The position numbers and the translations under genes were made by a program. The notes beneath the pieces are model-generated. The model was not told the origin of the DNA. It searched no databases and saw only the letters and a program-made list of their open reading frames with translations. Positions 18,000-26,655 of a stretch of 64,000 nucleotides of DNA are shown one piece after another. This stretch comes from Bacteroidota bacterium (GTDB taxonomy: Bacteria; Bacteroidota; Bacteroidia; Chitinophagales; Saprospiraceae), in the NCBI GenBank assembly GCA_029557915.1, contig JAKQHS010000131.1, forward strand, positions 1 to 64,000, in the 5' to 3' direction. How positions within the stretch are numbered: the first letter of the stretch is position 1; each line of letters begins with the position of its first letter.

Positions 18000-20221
18000 A
18001 ATTTAAAAAGATCTCCCGCTTCTTTCCGCGGGCCTTTATTCTTTCCCTGATAAGCATAGCCCTTACCGCAGGGGTAGTCTGGCTGAGCAATAACAAGCTG
18101 GTCACCTCCCCGGTAAAACAACTTGAAAATACCCTCTATGACCTGGGATTCAAGGGCAGAAGTGTCAATAAGGCCCACAAACTGATCCGCCCGGAGGATA
18201 TCGCCATCGTGGCTGTGGACAACGCAAGCATCGATGAACTGGGCAGGGTACAACTCTGGCCCCGTTTGTACGATGGCCTGGTCATGGAAAAAATAGCGGC
18301 AGCTGGGGCTATTGCCATCGGGGTCGACATGCTGTACACCGAAACGGACACGCTCCCTGCAATCTACACCCGGATGTTGTCCCAGGCCGGAATCATGGAT
18401 TCCGCAAAAGTCATTTCTGCCCTCAGTACGGACCAGGATCTGTCCCGGGCCATTGAAAAAGCAGGCAACGTTTACCTCTCCCTTTTTGACAACGATGCCG
18501 ATTCCTCCAGGGCGGTAAGTGATTCAGTGATACGGCCTCTCCGGCTTTTGACGGCGCCGGTCAGCCCGGAAAGGAAGTTCTCCCGGATGATCTATCCCCA
18601 GTTGCCCTTAGCCTCGTTCACCCGCGGAGCAAGGGCCGTGGGCAGCATCAATATGCCGTCCGATCTGGATGGGGTGGTCCGGGATTACCAGCTGGTCCAG
18701 CAGGTTGGGGATGAAAAAGACGGGCAAGTGCGTTATCTCGCCAATTTCCCTTATTACATGCTTGCCGATCTCCTGGGGGTCCCGGAATCGGAGGTCCGAT
18801 TTGAAGGCAGCACCCTTTGTCTCACGGACAGTTTTAAAATCCCTTTAAACCGAAAAGGTTCATTTAAAATAAACTGGCTGGGTACCAATGAAGATATCCG
18901 GATGATCTCCTTTTACAAGGTCCTCAACGACATCGTGCCGGCAGAATATTTCAAGGACAAGGTGGTATTTATCGGCGCCAGCGCTTCGGGCCTGGAAGAC
19001 ATCAAAACCACTCCGGATGCGGATGACCGCGTACCGGGAGTGAAGATCCACGCCGTGGCTTTTCTCAATATGATTAACCAGGCCTTTTTCACCAATTTCA
19101 ATTCCATCTGGTTTTACCTGGTCCTCCTGCTCATCACCTTCCTGATTTCCATTGCGCTGAGCAATATGGAACCCATGTTTGGATTGCTTTTCCTCGCCGG
19201 GGCCATGCTCCTGGAGATCCTGGTTGCCGTAGTTTTTCTTTTTCAGCAATGGGGCGTCATGATCCCCCTGGGCACCCTGTTGGGATCCACTTTGCTGGTC
19301 AGTATCCTCACCACCACCTACAGTTATTTTACCGAACAAAAACAAAAAAGACAACTGAAGAACGCCTTTGGCACCTATGTGTCCGCAACCGTGGTCAATA
19401 AAATACTGGAGGATCCCAAGAGCCTGATGCTCGGGGGTACCAAAAAGGTCTTGTCCGTCCTCTTTTCCGATATCCGGGGCTTTACCAATTATTCCGAAAA
19501 AATGGACCCGCAACTGGTGGTGACCATCCTCAACCGATACCTGTCCGCCATGTCGGAGCCCATCCTTTCCCATGAAGGCACCATAGATAAATTTATCGGG
19601 GATGCGATTTTTGCCATCTTCGGCGCCCCGCTTGAATTTTCGGACCATGCCGACGAAGCCTGCGAAGTCGCCCTGGAAATGTTTCACAAACTGGATGAAG
19701 TCAACGAATGGATTGTCTCCAACAAATTTGAACCCCTCAAGATCGGCATCGGGATCAATACCGGGGAAATGACGATCGGAAATATCGGGTCCTCCAAACG
19801 GTTTGATTATACGGCCATCGGCGATGCCGTGAATCTCGGTTCACGCACCGAAGGCCTGACCAAATATTTTAATGTCAGTGTACTGGTCACGGAGTATACG
19901 AAGGATTATTGTAAGAGCGGTCAATTCCTGTTCAGGGCCCTGCCCTGTACCAAAGTTGCCGGCAAAGCCGAGACCGTCGGCATGTTTGAACTGGTGGATT
20001 ATAAGGCAAACCGCGCAAAATATGAACCGCATATCAGCCTCTGGGAACAAGCGCTCCAGGCTTTCCATGACTATAAGTTCGATGAGTCTTATGACCTGTT
20101 TGCCCAATGTAACCAGTTGAAAAAAGACGATTATGCCACGGAGATCTATATGAAAAAATGCAAAGAGTATAAGGTCCACCCAGAAAATTTTTCGAATATT
20201 CTTGAGATGGGCAGCAAATAA
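17996..20221 (+). CDS. CHASE2-domain class III adenylate/guanylate cyclase
   Basis: The start is a TTG at 17996 that overlaps the preceding TGA (TTGA); no ATG lies at a sensible place, and the residues that follow form the expected N-terminal membrane anchor. The protein has 741 residues: one TM near 15-32, a periplasmic CHASE2 domain (about 45-355, with DIAIVAVDNASIDELGR and KVVFIGASASGLEDIKTTP), three TM helices (about 370-450) and a class III cyclase domain (about 485-665). Metal-binding aspartates are seen in FSDIRGF and GDAIFAIFG, the base-selecting lysine in DKFIGD, threonine in FDYTAIGDAVNLGSR and the transition-state arginine in that last segment. All catalytic positions look intact, and the Lys/Thr pair favours ATP. 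It should make cAMP in response to a periplasmic signal, probably through the FecR-TPR protein. Confidence 0.93.
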   Translation: MKFKKISRFFPRAFILSLISIALTAGVVWLSNNKLVTSPVKQLENTLYDLGFKGRSVNKAHKLIRPEDIAIVAVDNASIDELGRVQLWPRLYDGLVMEKIAAAGAIAIGVDMLYTETDTLPAIYTRMLSQAGIMDSAKVISALSTDQDLSRAIEKAGNVYLSLFDNDADSSRAVSDSVIRPLRLLTAPVSPERKFSRMIYPQLPLASFTRGARAVGSINMPSDLDGVVRDYQLVQQVGDEKDGQVRYLANFPYYMLADLLGVPESEVRFEGSTLCLTDSFKIPLNRKGSFKINWLGTNEDIRMISFYKVLNDIVPAEYFKDKVVFIGASASGLEDIKTTPDADDRVPGVKIHAVAFLNMINQAFFTNFNSIWFYLVLLLITFLISIALSNMEPMFGLLFLAGAMLLEILVAVVFLFQQWGVMIPLGTLLGSTLLVSILTTTYSYFTEQKQKRQLKNAFGTYVSATVVNKILEDPKSLMLGGTKKVLSVLFSDIRGFTNYSEKMDPQLVVTILNRYLSAMSEPILSHEGTIDKFIGDAIFAIFGAPLEFSDHADEACEVALEMFHKLDEVNEWIVSNKFEPLKIGIGINTGEMTIGNIGSSKRFDYTAIGDAVNLGSRTEGLTKYFNVSVLVTEYTKDYCKSGQFLFRALPCTKVAGKAETVGMFELVDYKANRAKYEPHISLWEQALQAFHDYKFDESYDLFAQCNQLKKDDYATEIYMKKCKEYKVHPENFSNILEMGSK

Positions 20222-20267
20222 GATGATTGTCCAGCTGCCGAGCTTTCCAACTGTCCAACTGTCCAAC

Positions 20268-20343
20268 TGACTATTGACTATTGACTATTGACTATTGACT
20301 ACTGACTACTGACTACTGACTACTGACTACTGACTACTGACTA
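20268..20343. repeat. Heptamer tandem repeat TGACTAY
   Basis: About eleven units of TGACTAT and then TGACTAC follow each other without interruption between the cyclase stop and the polA promoter. The units change from TAT to TAC partway along. There are no spacers, so this is not a CRISPR. The same heptamer recurs at 58610-58733. Confidence 0.9.
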
Positions 20344-20369
20344 ACTTGCTAACTTGCCAACTGACTAAC

Positions 20370-20377
20370 TAACTTTG
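20370..20377 (+). promoter_or_regulatory. TAnnTTTG -7 box of polA
   Basis: TAACTTTG ends 4 nt before the ATG at 20382, implying a leaderless or nearly leaderless mRNA. It lies just after the heptamer array. Confidence 0.5.
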
Positions 20378-20381
20378 CCCC

Positions 20382-23168
20382 ATGCCTCAAAAATTATTTC
20401 TTTTGGATGCTTATGCCCTGATCTTCCGGGCCTATTACGCCTTTATCCGGAACCCCATCATCAATTCCAAAGGGGTCAATACCTCCGCCATCTTCGGGTT
20501 TACCAACACCTTGCTGGAAATCCTGGAAAAACAGAAACCCAGCCATATCGCCGTGGTGTTTGACCACCCCTCCCAAACCCTGAGGGAACAGGAATACAAC
20601 CACTATAAAGCCAACCGGGACGAAACGCCCCAACCCATCAAGGACGCGGGCCCCTGGATCCGGGATATCATACGCGGCATGAATATCCCCATTTACGATT
20701 ACGAAGGATATGAAGCAGACGACGTAATCGCCACCCTTGCCAAAAAAGGAGCCGCCGCCGGCCATGAAGTTTACATCATGACCGGGGACAAGGACCTGGC
20801 CCAATGTGTAACGGACCAGGTAAAAATTTACCGCCCCGGCAAACAAGGTGGCCCGGCGGAAGTTCTCGGCATCGAGGAAGTGAAACAGAAATTCCAGATC
20901 AAAACACCCCTTCAGGTCATCGACCTGCTGGGCCTGATGGGCGATGCCGTAGACAATATTCCCGGGGTTAACGGGGTGGGAGAAAAAACAGCGGTGAAAC
21001 TGATCGAAGAATTCGGTTCCATTGAAACACTCTATGAACGAATCGATGAGGTCAAGGGCAAGATCAAAGACAAACTCATTGAAGGAAAAGAAAACGCCTT
21101 TCTGTCCAAGCGGCTGGCCACGGTGGTCAGCGATGTCCCGGTGGAATTTAATGAGGAAGAACTCTCGATCGGCGCCCCCAACCGGGAAGTGCTGGCTCCG
21201 ATCTTTTCCGAACTTGAATTCCGCACCATAGGCAAACGTTTGTTCGGAGATGAATTCAGTGTCACCCGAAAAACCACAAGCCCTTCCGCCCCTACCCTGT
21301 TTGAAGACGTTCAGGAAGAGGACAGCCCCCCGGATCACGGGGTTTCGGCTGCATACACCATCCGGAACACCGCCCATGAATATCAGATTGCCGGCACTCC
21401 GGCACTCCGGGCAGAATTGATCTCCGTCCTGATGAAACAGAAGGAAGTGGCCTTCGATACCGAGACCACCGGCCTGGACTCCCTCAACACCCGCCTCATC
21501 GGCATGTCCTTCAGTTTTGAAGAACACAAAGCCTGGTTTGTCCCGGTGCCCGAATCCTTTGAAGAGGCCCGCGCCCTGGTCCGGGCATTCCAGCCGGTTT
21601 TGGAGAACCCCTCGATCATCAAAATCGGGCATAACATTAAATTTGACTGGCAGGTGATCCGCCAATATGGGGTGGAGATTAAAAGTCCGTTTTACGATAC
21701 CATGGTGGCCCATTACCTCATCGATGCCAATCAGCGCCACAAAATGGATTACCTGGCGGAGACCTATCTGCAATACAGCCCCGTACCCATCGAAGCCCTT
21801 ATCGGCAAGGCAGGTAAAAAACAAAAATCCATGTCGGAGGTGCCGCTGGCCGAGCTGGCCGAATATGCGGCCGAAGATGCGGATGTCACCTTCCGGTTCA
21901 AAAAAGTGTTTGATCCGCTGTTAAAACAAAAAGAACTGACCCGGCTTTTTGAAGAGGTTGAATTGCCCCTGGTCGAAACCCTCCAGGATATGGAATGGCA
22001 TGGCGTGCAGGTGGATGCCGCTTTTCTCGGCGAATATTCCAAGTCGCTGGGGAAAGAACTTTCCGAAATCAAAGAAAAAATTTACCAGCAGGCGGGAGCG
22101 GAATTTAATCTCGATTCGCCAAAACAAATGGGTGAAATCCTTTTTGACCGGATGAAAATCCCATATACGGGACCTAAAACCAAAACCGGGCAGTATCAAA
22201 CCAATGAAGATACCCTGACCAAACTGGCGGAGACCCATCCCATCATCGAATCCATTGTCAATTACCGCGAACTGGCAAAACTGAAATCGACCTATGTGGA
22301 TGCCATTCCCGAACTGATCAATCCAAAAACGGGAAGGCTGCACACGACCTTCAACCAAACCATCGCCGCCACCGGCCGGTTGAGTTCCATCAATCCCAAC
22401 CTTCAAAACATACCGATCCGCACCGACCGGGGAAAAGAGATCCGGAAAGCCTTTATCCCCCGGGACGCCGAACATGTGATCCTGTCTGCGGATTATTCGC
22501 AGATCGAGTTGCGCATCATCGCGGCGATCAGCAAGGATGAAAATATGCTCGAGGCTTTCCGCCGGGGAGAAGACATCCATACCGCCACCGCCTCGAAAGT
22601 TTTTAACGTGGCCAGCGGAGAAGTAACCAAAGAAATGAGGCGGAAGGCCAAAGCCGTCAATTTCGGAATAGCCTACGGGCAATCGGCCTTCGGCCTGAGC
22701 CAGACCCTCAATATCGCCCGCAGCGAAGCCAAAGAGATCATCGACAGTTATTTTACGCAGTTCCCGGGCATCAAACAATATATGCAGGATACCATATCCT
22801 TTGCCAAGGAACACGGTTATATCCAGACCCTCCTGGGCAGAAGGCGGTATCTGCCTGAAATCCATGAACGGAATTTTACCGTCCGGGCCCAGGCGGAACG
22901 CAACGCCATCAACAGCCCTATCCAGGGATCCGCTGCGGATATGATCAAGGTGGCCATGATCCGGATCCATCAGCGGCTTAAAAAAGAAAACTTCCACTCC
23001 GTCATGACCCTTCAGGTCCACGACGAACTGGTCTTCGATGCCTTGCGCAACGAAGTGGAAGGGATCAAACCGCTGATCGAAGAGGAGATGAAAAACGCCA
23101 TTCCCAATTTACCGGTACCCATAGTCGTGGAAATGGGCACAGGAAATAATTGGCTGGATGCGCATTGA
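20382..23168 (+). CDS. polA: DNA polymerase I
   Basis: The protein has 928 residues, normal for the full-length enzyme. Residues about 1-300 are the 5'-3' exonuclease (LFLLDAYALIFRAYYAF, YEADDVIATLAKK, TGDKDLAQ, GLMGDAVDNIPGVNGVGEKTA). About 340-520 form the 3'-5' exonuclease with intact acidic residues in FDTETTGLDS (about 358), GHNIKFDW and YAAEDADVTFRF, so proofreading is expected. The polymerase domain has motif A SADYSQIELRIIAA (about 702), the O-helix RRKAKAVNFGIAYG and motif C QVHDELVFD. It replaces RNA primers and fills gaps in repair. It is transcribed alone from its own close promoter. Confidence 0.98.
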   Translation: MPQKLFLLDAYALIFRAYYAFIRNPIINSKGVNTSAIFGFTNTLLEILEKQKPSHIAVVFDHPSQTLREQEYNHYKANRDETPQPIKDAGPWIRDIIRGMNIPIYDYEGYEADDVIATLAKKGAAAGHEVYIMTGDKDLAQCVTDQVKIYRPGKQGGPAEVLGIEEVKQKFQIKTPLQVIDLLGLMGDAVDNIPGVNGVGEKTAVKLIEEFGSIETLYERIDEVKGKIKDKLIEGKENAFLSKRLATVVSDVPVEFNEEELSIGAPNREVLAPIFSELEFRTIGKRLFGDEFSVTRKTTSPSAPTLFEDVQEEDSPPDHGVSAAYTIRNTAHEYQIAGTPALRAELISVLMKQKEVAFDTETTGLDSLNTRLIGMSFSFEEHKAWFVPVPESFEEARALVRAFQPVLENPSIIKIGHNIKFDWQVIRQYGVEIKSPFYDTMVAHYLIDANQRHKMDYLAETYLQYSPVPIEALIGKAGKKQKSMSEVPLAELAEYAAEDADVTFRFKKVFDPLLKQKELTRLFEEVELPLVETLQDMEWHGVQVDAAFLGEYSKSLGKELSEIKEKIYQQAGAEFNLDSPKQMGEILFDRMKIPYTGPKTKTGQYQTNEDTLTKLAETHPIIESIVNYRELAKLKSTYVDAIPELINPKTGRLHTTFNQTIAATGRLSSINPNLQNIPIRTDRGKEIRKAFIPRDAEHVILSADYSQIELRIIAAISKDENMLEAFRRGEDIHTATASKVFNVASGEVTKEMRRKAKAVNFGIAYGQSAFGLSQTLNIARSEAKEIIDSYFTQFPGIKQYMQDTISFAKEHGYIQTLLGRRRYLPEIHERNFTVRAQAERNAINSPIQGSAADMIKVAMIRIHQRLKKENFHSVMTLQVHDELVFDALRNEVEGIKPLIEEEMKNAIPNLPVPIVVEMGTGNNWLDAH

Positions 23169-23347
23169 GGATGGAAGCTGGAAGTTAGAAGCTGGGAGCT
23201 GGGAGCTGGCGGCTGAAAGTTAGAAGTTCCCATCGATATGCTTCGCGCCTTTGCGTCTTTGCGAGAAATAACCCTCTTTGCGCCTCCGCGTCTTTGCGAG
23301 AAAAACAATCTGTTACCCCTACACGCCTTCGCGAGAAAAAAGATCAA
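23169..23347. repeat. Repetitive intergenic DNA after polA
   Basis: The gap contains degenerate AGCTGGGA/AGTTAGA units (about 23172-23228) and then three copies of a CTTTGCG-TCTTTGCGAGAAA-like block (about 23240-23340). Such GCGTCTTTGCG repeats are dispersed in many Bacteroidota genomes. No terminator hairpin with a T-run is clear. Confidence 0.55.
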
Positions 23348-23812
23348 TCAATAGCTCACCGGCAGTTGTTTTACCAGTCTGCTGTTTATATAAAACACGA
23401 CCCTCTTCACACTAAAGCTCTTGGGGACCGTGGACACAGCCAGGCCGTTTTCCGGGCACCCTGCCTCATTGGCATCACAAGTCCCCGCGTACACATTCAT
23501 ATCGGAAGAGGCTATGGCGGCGCGGATCACCCTGAGCCTGGTCGCTGCCGGTGCGGATATGGCCACCAGGGTTTGCCCGGTAAAATTTGGGGCCTTTGCA
23601 TCGACCTCCCTCACCCTGGTGAAAACATCCTCAAATTCCTTTGCATTGGTGATGACGTAATAAGCGGTATCCATGGCACCGGCCCTGGATATTTTTAAAT
23701 CATAATTTTGATAATAAAGGACCCCGATGGCGCTTTCCTTCGTCATTTGCCGGGACGCAGAACAAGCCGAGACGAGGACAATGAATACACTCAGGGAAAG
23801 GGAATGGGTCAT
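23348..23812 (-). CDS. Small lipoprotein, possibly PrcB-like
   Basis: The start is placed at the ATG at 23812 (an in-frame ATG also lies at 23833), which gives a lipoprotein signal with lipobox VSACSAS. The mature protein has about 135 residues. The region NAKEFEDVFTRV followed by GQTLVAISAPAATRLRVI resembles the C-terminal domain of PrcB-type proteins (a target residue stretch, then a hydrophobic strand and a basic strand), but the match is weak. Two cysteines (GTCDANEAGC) could form a disulfide. It is convergent with polA. No function is assigned. Confidence 0.6.
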   Translation of the reverse strand: MTHSLSLSVFIVLVSACSASRQMTKESAIGVLYYQNYDLKISRAGAMDTAYYVITNAKEFEDVFTRVREVDAKAPNFTGQTLVAISAPAATRLRVIRAAIASSDMNVYAGTCDANEAGCPENGLAVSTVPKSFSVKRVVFYINSRLVKQLPVSY

Positions 23813-23955
23813 GCTTTTTGAAAATGATTCCAAGGGAAGAATGGAATAAGGACTGCAAAAATAGGGAATATCCTCTTCGCGTCCTTCGTGGGTTGAGCCA
23901 TTCCCGGGGCCTATTCCAGGGAATTCATCAAGTACTTATTGCCCGGATCAAAGGA

Positions 23956-24438
23956 TCAGGTGCCTTTAGGCCTGACCGGTATCCAGATTTCCTCCTCAGA
24001 AGACGGATCATTGTTTTTGTATTTAGGGCCCAGGAGCTCAAAATGCGGCCGTTGGTCCAATTCATAAGCCGATCCGGGCAACCAGGTTCCAAAAATTTCT
24101 TGAAAAATACGGTTGTCCCTGCTGGACCCCTTATACTCGAAAACCGCGTACAGCCCGCCTTCGAGGCTAAAGGCTTCCATATCCCCGGGCACCCGGTCAA
24201 AGTCCGAAACCTCCATGGCCGCCCATTTTTCAAACTCCTGGTCCGGGCTGAAATTTACAAAGTAAGCGGGAGGGTAAATGCTCAGGGAGATGACCTCCTT
24301 ATTCATGGCATTGACAAGATCTCCCCTCCTTGGCATAAAACTTTTCCACAACTCTGCGGTTTGATTTCCGGACAAGCTCATGGTCAGCCGCTTGCCCACC
24401 AGTTTTTTAGGGCCGATGGTTTCTATTCTCGGATTCAT
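23956..24438 (-). CDS. GyrI-like small-molecule-binding protein
   Basis: The protein has 160 residues without a signal peptide. It begins with the typical IETIGPKKLVGKRLTMSLSGN strand, continues with WKSFMPRRGDL, and ends with a conserved acidic-strand segment EEEIWIPVRPK. This is the layout of stand-alone AraC effector-binding (GyrI-like) domains, which bind hydrophobic ligands or, in one case, DNA gyrase. No DNA-binding domain is attached. It lies in a run of minus-strand genes with a DUF998-like membrane protein upstream, but the 126-bp gap makes an operon uncertain. Confidence 0.8.
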   Translation of the reverse strand: MNPRIETIGPKKLVGKRLTMSLSGNQTAELWKSFMPRRGDLVNAMNKEVISLSIYPPAYFVNFSPDQEFEKWAAMEVSDFDRVPGDMEAFSLEGGLYAVFEYKGSSRDNRIFQEIFGTWLPGSAYELDQRPHFELLGPKYKNNDPSSEEEIWIPVRPKGT

Positions 24439-24564
24439 GCTTTTCTTTTGGTTGATCAGGGGGTTAATAGTTCAGGCAGTTCAGGAAATTACCGGTTTGA
24501 GGTCGGGGGATTGCAAATAAAGGTAGATAAATAAAATCAGTGGGCTGCATTCAGGCCTGTAAGA

Positions 24565-25227
24565 TCAACCGGTCCTCGCTCTTTTTAAAAGCATCACTAC
24601 AAACACCATGATCCAGACCATATAAGCGGCAATGGAGATCCGTTCCCAGACTCCCATCCAGGGCGTCGGCAGGTTGGCTTCCATCCGGGCGGACTGCAGT
24701 CCGGTAAGCACCCCAAAAACGATCATAATCAGGATGGATACCAATGAATAGAAACGGAACCGTTTTCCGAAAACTGCCGACCCAAAACCCATGATGAGCA
24801 ACATGAGCGGCACCGTAAACATGGTAAAAGCAATATGGAGGGTGTCCGTAAGGGTTCCTCCACCTGCCGCGAGGACTTCCCGTTGATGCATGGGCGGCCA
24901 GACCAGACCTACGATTACATAGACCATCATCAGGATGCCCGCGATCCGCAGACGACGGTCGCCCTGGGCCACCGACCTGACGGCCCAACCAAAAACAAAA
25001 ACCAGCAAAGAATACAAGCTGATCAACACCATCCATAAAGTCCTGGTGGGACTGTCTACCGCGGAGAGTTCGCTTACCGTCTGGGAGAAGGAGCTGTAAC
25101 CCGGATGAAACATTGGAATAAAAACATTCATCGCTATATACAGCATGGATGAAAGGACACCGCATTTAAGCAGAGTCACGATTAAAGTCCCGCTCTTTTT
25201 TTCCAGCGACACCGATTGCGTTTCCAT
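24565..25227 (-). CDS. Integral membrane protein, DUF998-like
   Basis: The start is placed at the ATG at 25227. The protein has 220 residues and about six hydrophobic helices. The first periplasmic loop reads HPGYSSFSQTVSELSAVDSPTR, very close to the YSPxxxTVSELGAxG-like signature of DUF998 proteins, and a second loop has WPPMHQREVLAAGGGTLTD with histidines after a helix. The function of the family is unknown. Nothing in the neighbourhood explains it. Confidence 0.75.
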   Translation of the reverse strand: METQSVSLEKKSGTLIVTLLKCGVLSSMLYIAMNVFIPMFHPGYSSFSQTVSELSAVDSPTRTLWMVLISLYSLLVFVFGWAVRSVAQGDRRLRIAGILMMVYVIVGLVWPPMHQREVLAAGGGTLTDTLHIAFTMFTVPLMLLIMGFGSAVFGKRFRFYSLVSILIMIVFGVLTGLQSARMEANLPTPWMGVWERISIAAYMVWIMVFVVMLLKRARTG

Positions 25228-25409
25228 AGGCCTTATTTGCAAAGGAAAGGGGAAGGCAATTGAATCCCAATGATTTAAATCATACCTATGGGGTTAAAAT
25301 CCGCATCCTGGTTCAGTAAAAACCCGAATGAAGATGGAGTGCCGGGTCGATGCGATTTGGTCCTGAACCCAGCCCAAGTCACGCTGAATCCAAAACTTCC
25401 GCATCCTGA

Positions 25410-26435
25410 TCATTTCCCCACCAGGTGAATGATCGTTGTGTTGAATTTACCCGCTTCTTCCTCCAGGGGTTCGTGTCCGGATTGTTCAAACCAGATGATT
25501 TCCTTATGAGGGGCATTCAATTGTTTCGCAAATTCTTCAGTGATTGCCGATACGAGATTCCAGTCGTGCCTGCCCAATAAAAAGTACACCGGGATTTTTA
25601 AAGATCTTATCCCGGTCAGGTCGACTTCAAACATATCCTTCTCCAGGTGTTCGGCGGAATATTTGAAAGCCGCAAACCAATCGTAATTTTTATAATCCTC
25701 ATATTGTGTTTCCGCTTTTTGAATTTCCTTTTCGGCCTCTTTGCTGAATATCGCCCCCCCGTATTTACTCAATAATTCATGCTGTTTTAAAAAACAATTC
25801 AGTTCCCCTTTACATAGGGAAGTGTCGCCTTTTTCCAATTGATCCAGGACCCGCAGGGTTTGGATGTCGTCCTTTCCCCTGGCTTGTTCCGCTATCCAAA
25901 TTCGGGACCTTTTAATGCTCTGCCGGATATTCAGCACCTGGGCAATGCCGAAATAGGCGGCATAGTCTTCCGGGTATTTTTCGATCAGTTTGAGCCCGAC
26001 CACACTTCCCCAGGAAAAGCCGGCCAAATAGATCCGGTCTTTCCAGAATTTTTCCTTCAACCAAAGAGTCAGTTCATGACCATCCTCCACGATCCTTTCC
26101 AAACTCATGTTTTGGGCTGCAGGATTCTGCATATATGATTTTCCGCAACCTCTTTGCTCCCAGGCGACCAAAGTCATGGAATCGCTGATCCCGGCATTAA
26201 AATACCGCAGATGCGGGGTCTGGGGCCAGCCGGGTCCGCCGTGAAGGAAAAGCAACACCGGTTTGTCCGGAGTGGTCCCGGTGATTTCAACATATTGTTT
26301 TTCACCGCCGAGTTCGAGGAAGGTTTGTTCATTCACGGTTACGGAAGCGGTATCTGGGCCGGGCCTTGCTTTATTTGATTTTTCCACGCAGGAAAAAATA
26401 AAGGGGCAAAACAGGAGATAAATCAATCGTTTCAC
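25410..26435 (-). CDS. Alpha/beta hydrolase lipoprotein, proline iminopeptidase (S33)-like
   Basis: The protein has 341 residues with a lipobox in FIFSCVEKS. It keeps the oxyanion-hole motif LHGGPGWPQ, the WEQRGCGKS segment, the nucleophile elbow AGFSWGSV, a catalytic aspartate in LLGRHDWN and histidine in SGHEP. HGGPG and DQRGxGxS-type motifs are hallmarks of the prolyl aminopeptidase branch. It probably cleaves N-terminal proline or a similar small amide or ester on the periplasmic side of the envelope. It is flanked by 160-220 bp gaps, so likely monocistronic. Confidence 0.82.
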   Translation of the reverse strand: MKRLIYLLFCPFIFSCVEKSNKARPGPDTASVTVNEQTFLELGGEKQYVEITGTTPDKPVLLFLHGGPGWPQTPHLRYFNAGISDSMTLVAWEQRGCGKSYMQNPAAQNMSLERIVEDGHELTLWLKEKFWKDRIYLAGFSWGSVVGLKLIEKYPEDYAAYFGIAQVLNIRQSIKRSRIWIAEQARGKDDIQTLRVLDQLEKGDTSLCKGELNCFLKQHELLSKYGGAIFSKEAEKEIQKAETQYEDYKNYDWFAAFKYSAEHLEKDMFEVDLTGIRSLKIPVYFLLGRHDWNLVSAITEEFAKQLNAPHKEIIWFEQSGHEPLEEEAGKFNTTIIHLVGK

Positions 26436-26637
26436 CAGATTTGTTTAAACCAATGCAAGGTAATGTTTTCAGGTTTTGCACCAGTTGCTTCTTGGCATAA
26501 AACCATCAGCAATTCTTTCCCCCCCTTTACCCATTTATCTGGCTTTCCTTTGGGAGCACCTGCTCAAATTTAATAACCGGGAGAGGAAATTTATGGTGAA
26601 TAGTCCATTCTCCATGATTTCAAATTCAGCTTCCTCC

Positions 26638-26645
26638 TATCTTTG
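26638..26645 (+). promoter_or_regulatory. TAnnTTTG -7 box of the LpxD-type gene
   Basis: TATCTTTG matches the consensus and ends 10 nt before the ATG at 26656. It would also serve the coupled propeller gene downstream. Confidence 0.5.
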
Positions 26646-26655
26646 ACTCCTTGTA

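Noticed and set aside
20268-20343. CRISPR array
   Set aside because: The 7-bp units are directly adjacent with no spacers, and no cas genes are present.
20394-21824. 476-codon minus-strand frame within polA (also 21921-23021)
   Set aside because: polA motifs are intact on the plus strand and these frames show antisense composition only.
23818-24534. 238-codon plus-strand frame opposite the GyrI-like gene
   Set aside because: It is the antisense of a recognisable GyrI-like protein and has no domain of its own.
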